This document shows, piece after piece, positions 1 through 5,800 of a stretch of DNA of 6,358 nucleotides. How positions within the stretch are numbered: the first letter of the stretch is position 1; each line of letters starts with the position of its first letter. This stretch comes from Ignavibacteria bacterium (GTDB lineage: Bacteria; Bacteroidota; Ignavibacteria; Kapaibacteriales; UBA4661), in the NCBI GenBank assembly GCA_013298375.1, contig JAAFHM010000284.1, positions 1 through 6,358 of the forward strand, in the 5' to 3' direction. The notes under the pieces are model-generated. The model did no database searches, had not been told where the DNA came from, and saw only the letters and a list, made by a program, of their open reading frames with translations. The position numbers and the translations under genes were made by a program.

Positions 1-1
1 G

Positions 2-118
2 TTCCTTGCTTTCGATGTACTCCATTCAGTTCTGGCGCTTGTTGTCTCGGTTGTTTTAGTCTTGCTGGTTGTTGTGCAAGCCGTTATCGCGCTTTCATCG
101 CTGTCGGGACGGCATTAA
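2..118 (+). CDS. C-terminal fragment of a probable membrane protein (5' end outside window)
   Basis: Frame 2 is open from the left edge to a TAA at 116-118 and gives 38 residues. The middle is strongly hydrophobic (LALVVSVVLVLLVVVQAVIAL), long enough for one membrane-spanning helix, and is followed by a short polar tail, LSSLSGRH. Other frames here give cysteine- and arginine-rich text that does not look like protein. A strong hairpin with a T-run lies 41 bases after the stop, as expected at the end of a transcription unit, and this supports a + strand gene ending here. The protein family cannot be recognised from so short a piece. A chance open frame over a GTT-rich stretch remains possible. 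Confidence 0.45.
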   Translation, partial: FLAFDVLHSVLALVVSVVLVLLVVVQAVIALSSLSGRH

Positions 119-158
119 GCATCACCATCAATGTCCGCAAAATCAACTCACGTACTAC

Positions 159-194
159 CCCGTCGGGCGGCTTCTTCGCCGTCCGGCGGGTTTT
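159..194 (+). terminator. Rho-independent terminator of the upstream gene
   Basis: The arms CCCGTCGGGCGGC (159-171) and GCCGTCCGGCGGG (178-190) pair over 13 bases, with two G-U wobbles and no mismatch, around the six-base loop TTCTTC. TTTT follows at 191-194. The T-run is short but the stem is very GC-rich. It probably ends the transcript of the gene finishing at 118. It also argues against starting kdsA further upstream, because such a reading frame would run through the hairpin. Confidence 0.7.
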
Positions 195-254
195 GCATCT
201 CTAGTCCCCGCTGCTCAACGAACACCGAAACAATCACTATTCAAGACTACTATA

Positions 255-1097
255 ATGCTGAATCCCCGCGAACTTGCCCATTCCAAGCGCCTTTTCGTCA
301 TTGCTGGTCCCTGCGTGGTCGAATCGAAAGAATGCTTACAAGACGTTGCACGTGTTATGAAGCCGCTTTGTGCCTCGCTGGATGTTCCCTATATTTTCAA
401 AGCATCCTACCGCAAAGCAAACCGCACCAGTGGCGGCTCGTTTGAAAGTTTGGGCGATGAAAAAGCATTGTCGTATCTTGCGGAAATTCGTGCGGAGTTC
501 GATGTTCCCGTGCTGACGGATATTCATTCCGCCGAAGAAGCTGCGCTTGCGGCAAAATATGTGGATGTTCTCCAAATTCCGGCATTTCTTTCGCGCCAAA
601 GCGATATTTTACGGGCGGCAGCAGATACGGGCAAAATTGTCAATATCAAAAAGGGGCAGTTTCTCGCGCCGGACGATATGCAAAAAGCTGTGGAGAAAAT
701 TTCTCCATCCGAAAAGCCTTATCCTGTCTGGGTTACGGAGCGTGGCACGAGTTTCGGTTACCATGATTTGGTCGTGGATATGCGCTCTTTGGTGATGATG
801 CGCGATTCGCTGCGCCGCACGGACAATCACCGTATTCCCATCATCTATGACGCAACGCACTCCGTCCAGCAACCCAGTATTGGTGCGCAATCCGGCGGGA
901 AGCGGGAATTTATCGCACCGCTCACGCGGGCAGCCGTCGCGGTTGGTATTGACGGGCTGTTTTTCGAGACGCACCCGAATCCTTCCGAAGCAAAAAGTGA
1001 TGCCGCAACGCAATTACCTCTTGCCGAAGCAGAACATTTTCTCCGAACTATCGTAGAACTTCACGATACCGTCCAACGCTTGACGGGTAACGCATAA
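255..1097 (+). CDS. kdsA: 3-deoxy-8-phosphooctulonate synthase (Kdo-8-phosphate synthase), metal-dependent type
   Basis: This cytoplasmic aldolase condenses phosphoenolpyruvate with arabinose-5-phosphate to make Kdo-8-phosphate, a precursor of the Kdo that links lipid A to the LPS core. The 280-residue product is normal family length. Visible motifs, in order, are IAGPCVVES (16-24), FKASYRKANR (48-57), QIPAFLSRQ (107-115), NIKKGQF (130-136), ERGTSFGY (162-169), DATHSVQ (199-205) and ETHP (238-241). Cys20, His202, Glu238 and Asp249 match the four metal ligands of the metal-dependent class, typified by Aquifex; the E. coli type has Asn in place of the Cys. The ATG at 255 is chosen because IAGPC then falls at the usual distance from the N terminus. 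The longer in-frame reading from 69 crosses a terminator and adds unrelated residues. There is no Shine-Dalgarno sequence upstream. No kdsB, kdsC or kdsD is adjacent within the window. Confidence 0.96.
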   Translation: MLNPRELAHSKRLFVIAGPCVVESKECLQDVARVMKPLCASLDVPYIFKASYRKANRTSGGSFESLGDEKALSYLAEIRAEFDVPVLTDIHSAEEAALAAKYVDVLQIPAFLSRQSDILRAAADTGKIVNIKKGQFLAPDDMQKAVEKISPSEKPYPVWVTERGTSFGYHDLVVDMRSLVMMRDSLRRTDNHRIPIIYDATHSVQQPSIGAQSGGKREFIAPLTRAAVAVGIDGLFFETHPNPSEAKSDAATQLPLAEAEHFLRTIVELHDTVQRLTGNA

Positions 1098-1141
1098 ATT
1101 CTGTACTTTTTTCGTGACTGGTCAGATATGTTGTCAAAAAC

Positions 1142-1241
1142 ATCCACGAATCACACGAATTGGCACGAATCAAGAACAATTTTTTTGAACAATCATTCAC
1201 TCAAACCTCCTCATTCGTGAGGATTCGTGGGATTCGTGGAT
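1142..1241. repeat. Large imperfect inverted repeat built from CACGAAT / ATTCGTG units
   Basis: The left arm (1142-1170) and right arm (1213-1241) are each 29 bases and complementary at 25 positions. They surround a 42-base AT-rich spacer. The left arm has three CACGAAT units starting at 1145, 1154 and 1164; the right arm has three ATTCGTG units starting at 1213, 1223 and 1232. A5 at 1136-1140 and T5 at 1244-1248 could extend the pairing outward. It lies between the kdsA stop and the cysS start. It may act as a bidirectional or transcript-ending hairpin, as a dispersed palindromic element (similar ATTCGTG-rich intergenic palindromes are familiar from environmental bacterial genomes), or as a protein-binding array. 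No other kdsA terminator is visible. Confidence 0.8.
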
Positions 1242-1280
1242 AATTTTTCGATACTTGGCTAATTACTTTCTTCTCTTGTT

Positions 1281-2756
1281 ATGCAAATTCATCTTTCCAA
1301 TACGCTGACGCGCTCGGTCGAACCATTCAAAGCAATTCGTGAGACAGAAAACCTTGTAACAATCTACTCTTGCGGTCCGACGGTTTACAACTACGCTCAC
1401 ATCGGCAATATGCGGGCATTTCTTTTTCCTGACATTTTGCAGCGCGTTCTGCGCGTCGTGGGCGGCTACGATGTGCGCTGGGTGATGAATATTACCGATA
1501 TTGACGACAAAACTATTCGTGATAGTGCCTTGGGTTCTGCGGCATGGCGCACGGAAATTGGTGAGCAAACCAGCGATCTGAAGCAGAATTTACGCCGTTT
1601 TACGCAGTTTTATACCGAAGAATTTGTCAGCGATATTGAAGCGCTGCTTATTCACCGAAAAGGCTTTTATCAAATGCCTTTTGCGACGGATTATATACCG
1701 CAAATGCAAGACCTTATCAGGCGTATTGGGGCAAAAGGCTTTGCCTATGAGCGTGGCGGCAGCGTCTATTTCAATGTCGGAGAATGGCGCAACGCCGACA
1801 AATACGGCAAACTCTTCAATATTGATTTTGAGAATTTCCAAGAAGGTGTCCGCATTGATGCCGATGAATATGAGCGCGAAAGCGTCAGCGATTTTGTTCT
1901 CTGGAAAGGACAAAAAGAAGGCGAACCCGCATGGGATTTGGAGTTTGAGGGCAAAACTATTCCCGGTCGTCCGGGCTGGCATATCGAATGCTCGGCGATG
2001 GAATACGAAATTTTGGGTGTTCCCTTCGATATTCATACCGGAGGCGTGGATTTGTGCTTTCCGCACCACGAAGACGAAATCGCTCAAAGCAAGGCAGGAT
2101 ATGGTGTGGAGCCGGTAAATTACTGGTGTCACAATGAATTTCTCGAAGTCGAAGGGGAAAAAATGTCCAAATCGAAGGGTAATTTTTTCACCCTCCGCGA
2201 CCTTATTGCCAAAGGCGTTGACCCTGTGGATGTGCGCTGGCTCATGTTTTCGACGCATTATGCTTCGCGGATGAATTTTACGTTTGGGGGCTTGGAATCC
2301 GGACGCAAAGCGCGGTTCAGGGTGCAAGAGTATATCTATGATTTGTGGGAGCGCTCCGGCGGCACGATTACTCCGTCCGGCGACCACGCAAGCGCTCAAG
2401 CGCTCCGCAATGCCATCTTTGGCGAACTTGCCAACGATTTACAAACTCCAAAGGCACTGGCGGAATTATTCACCTTTGTCAATCGCCACCCCGCCTCCGG
2501 TACAGATGCTGCGGAAGCCGCATCGGTGCTGGGCTTTTTGAAGGAATTGAACGAAATCGTTGAAGTATGGCAATTTACCCCACGCCCCGCACAAACACTT
2601 GATGTTCCGGCAGAAGTGCAGCAACTCGCCGAAGCGCGATGGCAAGCAAAAAAATCGAAAAATTTTGCAGAATCCGACCGTTTGCGCGGAGAAATCGCCG
2701 CACGGGGGTTTGTAGTGAAAGACACCAAAGACGGCTTTGCGCTTGAAAAGGCGTAA
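1281..2756 (+). CDS. cysS: Cysteinyl-tRNA synthetase
   Basis: This class I aminoacyl-tRNA synthetase activates cysteine with ATP and loads it onto tRNA-Cys in the cytoplasm. The 491-residue product is slightly longer than the E. coli enzyme (461). The HIGH-type signature is HIGN at 40-43, and KMSKS is at 294-298, followed by KGN. Cys31, Cys237, His262 and Glu266 align with the zinc ligands that select cysteine in the family, and the spacings among the last three match E. coli. GWHIECSAME (233-242) and HTGGVDLCFPHHEDE are typical family blocks. The C-terminal stretch KKSKNFAESDRLRGE and a closing DGFALEK are the usual end of the tRNA-binding region. The ATG at 1281 places the conserved SCGPTVY block normally and has no Shine-Dalgarno sequence before it. 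The gene is complete and shows no missing catalytic motif. It appears to be its own transcription unit, bounded by the 1142-1241 inverted repeat and the 2789-2854 terminator. Confidence 0.97.
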   Translation: MQIHLSNTLTRSVEPFKAIRETENLVTIYSCGPTVYNYAHIGNMRAFLFPDILQRVLRVVGGYDVRWVMNITDIDDKTIRDSALGSAAWRTEIGEQTSDLKQNLRRFTQFYTEEFVSDIEALLIHRKGFYQMPFATDYIPQMQDLIRRIGAKGFAYERGGSVYFNVGEWRNADKYGKLFNIDFENFQEGVRIDADEYERESVSDFVLWKGQKEGEPAWDLEFEGKTIPGRPGWHIECSAMEYEILGVPFDIHTGGVDLCFPHHEDEIAQSKAGYGVEPVNYWCHNEFLEVEGEKMSKSKGNFFTLRDLIAKGVDPVDVRWLMFSTHYASRMNFTFGGLESGRKARFRVQEYIYDLWERSGGTITPSGDHASAQALRNAIFGELANDLQTPKALAELFTFVNRHPASGTDAAEAASVLGFLKELNEIVEVWQFTPRPAQTLDVPAEVQQLAEARWQAKKSKNFAESDRLRGEIAARGFVVKDTKDGFALEKA

Positions 2757-2788
2757 ATGCTTGCCTTCTTGGGGAATAATTGGTATTT

Positions 2789-2854
2789 TGTCGTTTCTTG
2801 AAGAGTGTGGGGTGCAAATACATATTTGCACTCCACAATAACGACACCTTTTTT
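2789..2854 (+). terminator. Rho-independent terminator of cysS, abutting the next gene
   Basis: An upper stem pairs 2806-2819 with 2824-2837 (14 pairs, one G-U wobble) around the loop ACAT. A basal stem pairs TGTCGTT (2789-2795) with AACGACA (2840-2846). The two are separated by an asymmetric internal loop. CC and then six T residues follow at 2849-2854. It lies 32 bases after the cysS stop. The T-run ends only 11 bases before the ATG of the next gene, so it could also work as a leader attenuator for that gene. Confidence 0.7.
2798..2826 (+). promoter_or_regulatory. Weak candidate sigma-70-like promoter for the large exported protein
   Basis: TTGAAG (2798-2803), a 17-base spacer and CATATT (2821-2826) each match four of six consensus positions for TTGACA and TATAAT. 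Initiation would be expected near 2833, giving a leader of about 33 bases and a transcript that starts inside the cysS terminator stem, so that transcript could not form the hairpin. The FCB-group consensus TAnnTTTG is not present in exact form; only TATTTG (2823-2828) resembles it. This is a weak call made mainly from position. Confidence 0.25.
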
Positions 2855-2865
2855 GCTGCGACACT

Positions 2866-5800
2866 ATGTATTCCTCGCTTATTACCCGCTTCACTTCTCA
2901 CTTTTGGGCATTATTTGTCTGCTGTTTATGCTGGGGAATGTCCATTAACGCCAATAGTACGGCGCTTCAGGCACAAACACCCCGCTACACACAAGTTCTC
3001 ACGCCATCATTCGGGAGTTTTCGTGACCGCGAAGGCGCAGACCGCAGCCGACCTTACGCCAACAATCTCAATGCTTTTTGGCTCATAAAGCCTTCTAACC
3101 CGCTTGGAACAAGGTTTATCGTTCTTCGTTTTGATTCTCTCAATACACAGCGTGGGCGAGACGTTGTGCGTATCTTTGCGGGTGGAAGTACGCAAAGGCT
3201 TGATACCACGCGGCTTTTGGCAACAATAAGTGGTGCGGTGCTTCCTTCGGCAATATTTATTCCTGATAGCGCCGTAACGGTGCAATTCGTCACCGATGCT
3301 TCGCTTGCGGGCGAGACGCGGCGCGACAGTGCGACGGGCTGGACGATAGGCTACACAGCCTTTACCAATGCGTACACCGCCGAATCCGGCGTATTCCAAG
3401 ACCGCGACGGCGCGGCGCGGCGTGAAGATTACCGCGACAACCTCAATGCACTCTGGGTCATCCGCCCTACCAATGCGAAACAAATCCTCTTGCAGTTCGA
3501 TTCCCTTAATATTGAAGATGATTATGATTTTGTGACGGTCATTGCGGGTATCGAAGAGCCGCGTATTATCGGGCAGTTCACGGGTTCGACGTTGCCGCCC
3601 GCGTTGGCAATTAACGACAGCCTCGTTGTGGTGCGTTTCACAACGGATTCCACCGTTGCCGGAGATAATGACCGCTTCACATCGGGCTGGACCATTCGCT
3701 ACACCTCATCCACTCGCGCCAGTGTGATTCGTCCTGAAACTGACCGTATTAACTGCGGTGTGGTCAATTTAGGCGAAGAATCTGCTTTGCAAACGCTGCG
3801 TATTTCTGGCTCATCGTTTTTGGATGACCTCACCATTATTGCACCAACAGGCTTTAAAATTTCCACCAGCGCGACGGGTGCTTTCAGCGACACCGTGCGT
3901 GTCACAACACCCAAAAATTCTCCCGCGACCTCACGAGCGCAGATTTTTATTCGCTTCAAACCCCTAACCATCGGTGAATTTGCCGAGCGACTCGTCCTGC
4001 GCACTGGTCAACTTGAGGAGTCCGTGACACTCGTCGGGCTGTGCAAACCCGTGATATATTGGGAGTCAACGGGCGGTCCGTATAGCGGGCGCGTGACATC
4101 GCTGGCGGTGGCAGCAGGAAATGTCTTGCTTGCGGGAACACGAAGTGGCGTTTACCGCTCAAATTCTAACGGCGCGGTCTGGCAAGCCAGTAATACAGGG
4201 CTGACGGCAAAAGGTGCGCAGCAGGTGACGTTTATTTCGGCAAGTTCCGGGCGGAATGCTCTCGTCTATATCAACACCAACGCGGGGCTGTATGCTTCCG
4301 CCGATACGGGAAAATCATGGCGGGCGCTCACGTCCAATGGTATCAAGCGCAATTCATCAATCTATACCCTTTTGCAATATGGCGGGCGCTTACTCGCCGG
4401 AACATCGTCGGGGCTGTATCAGTTCTCGCTTTTGCGCAATCAATGGGCGCTTGCTATGAAAGGATTTGACGATAACGAAACGGAAATTCGCTCATTGGCA
4501 GTGCATGGCAGCAGTATTGTTGCAGGTACGTACAACTATGGCGTGTATATCTCCAATGACAGTGCGGTAACGTGGAAAGCCATCAACAGCGAAAACAGTC
4601 GTACCAGTTATGGCATTCCGACTGATGGTGATTACGTCGTTTCTGGCTTTGCCAGTGCTAACGGGCAGCTTCTTGCCATTGTTGATAGCGTTTACTATGA
4701 TGATTACGAGCAAGAGAATGTTGAATATTCTGAAGTCTATCGCACAAGTAATGACGGCGGAGAATGGGCATTGGAAGATATTGACAGTATCAATGCGCGG
4801 AATGTGTACAGAATTTACAATGCCGTAGTAGTCAATGAAATTTTGTATCTCGGTACCGATGGTGGCGTAGCACGGCGGCGTTTTGTGGATAATGCTCCAT
4901 GGAATTTCCCGCAAGACCCCACGGCAGTTGGCTTCACTGAGCCAACGGTTGAATCGCTGGTGACCAATGGTTCTGCCGTCTATGCGGGAACATTGGGTGG
5001 CGTTTTTCGCTCCACGAATCAGGGCGTGACGTGGCAGCCCGTCAATACAGGGTTGACGGCAACGCGCGTTTTCACCATGACCAACGCACGAGGGGCGATT
5101 TTTGCCGGAACCGAGGGAAGTGGGCTGTTCCGCAGCACCGACAACGGTGCGTCGTGGCAAACCTCGAATAATGGTTTGCGCGGCGTGTATATTGGTGACT
5201 TTGCCCAACTTGGCGATGCTCTTTTTACCTGTACCTACAATGACCGTTCGACGGCTTCATGGTCAAGAAATGGCGTATATCGGTCGTTGGACAATGGACT
5301 AACGTGGACGCTTTCATCAAGATTTCCCACGAGCAATACCGACCCGCGTCCGCTGAGTCCACAGCCGGACGTGCTGACGATTAACACCGACGACCGTAAT
5401 GTGCTGTATGCGGGAGCATTTATTACCGATGAAGGCTTTTTCTATGCCTCGACAACCAATGGCGTGAGTTGGCGCGAAATTTCGTTGCCGAATGGTGCGC
5501 GTCAACACCCGATATATGCCATTGAGGACGGACCCGGGGCGGGTGTCTATCTTGGCACCTACGGCGGAGGAACGTACTGGTCGCCGAATCCGCTTGGTGC
5601 CTTGCCGGATTGGTCGCGGATGTTGTTTGAAACCGTTGATGGCGATGAAAACTATATCAATGCCCTTGCAACATTTCAAAACAACCTTTTTGCTGCTACC
5701 AGCAAAGGGTTGTATCGCTTGAATGCCGCACGAACACGGTGGTTGCCGATATCAAATGCTCCCAGACAAATTACAGAATTAGCAATTCTTTCGCTTCATG

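Noticed and set aside
69..254. In-frame upstream extension of kdsA (extra 62 residues from an ATG at 69)
   Set aside because: It overlaps the upstream gene tail, reads through a strong terminator hairpin and has no similarity to KdsA N termini. The ATG at 255 gives the normal family length.
251..256. Perfect TATAAT as a -10 box
   Set aside because: It overlaps the kdsA start codon (ATG at 255), so transcription would begin inside the gene. The bases about 17 upstream (AAACAA) do not resemble a -35 box.
1115..1124. TGAC-TG-GTCA palindrome just after kdsA as an operator
   Set aside because: Only four base pairs match on each side of the centre, which is expected by chance. It is not placed near a promoter.
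1142..1241. CRISPR array from the repeated CACGAAT units
   Set aside because: The units are only seven bases, spaced 9-10 apart, and inverted between arms. There are no unique spacers of CRISPR length and no cas gene nearby.
1590..2399. Long minus-strand open frame opposite cysS
   Set aside because: cysS is unambiguous on the + strand over the whole stretch. The antisense frame has no recognisable motif and is explained by codon bias.
2881..2931. Lipoprotein signal (cysteines 19, 20 and 22 in the leader of the large protein)
   Set aside because: The residues before each cysteine do not fit a lipobox (LFVC has Phe and Val at -2 and -1), and the hydrophobic core continues past them to a good signal peptidase I site at LQA.
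2780..3088. Short + strand frame starting inside the cysS terminator
   Set aside because: It overlaps the terminator and the signal peptide and first CUB-like unit of the large protein in another frame. The composition is unlike a real protein.
4492..5208. Minus-strand 238-codon open frame opposite the large exported protein
   Set aside because: It lies inside a region where the + strand encodes regular propeller blades. The translation shows no family motifs or signal.
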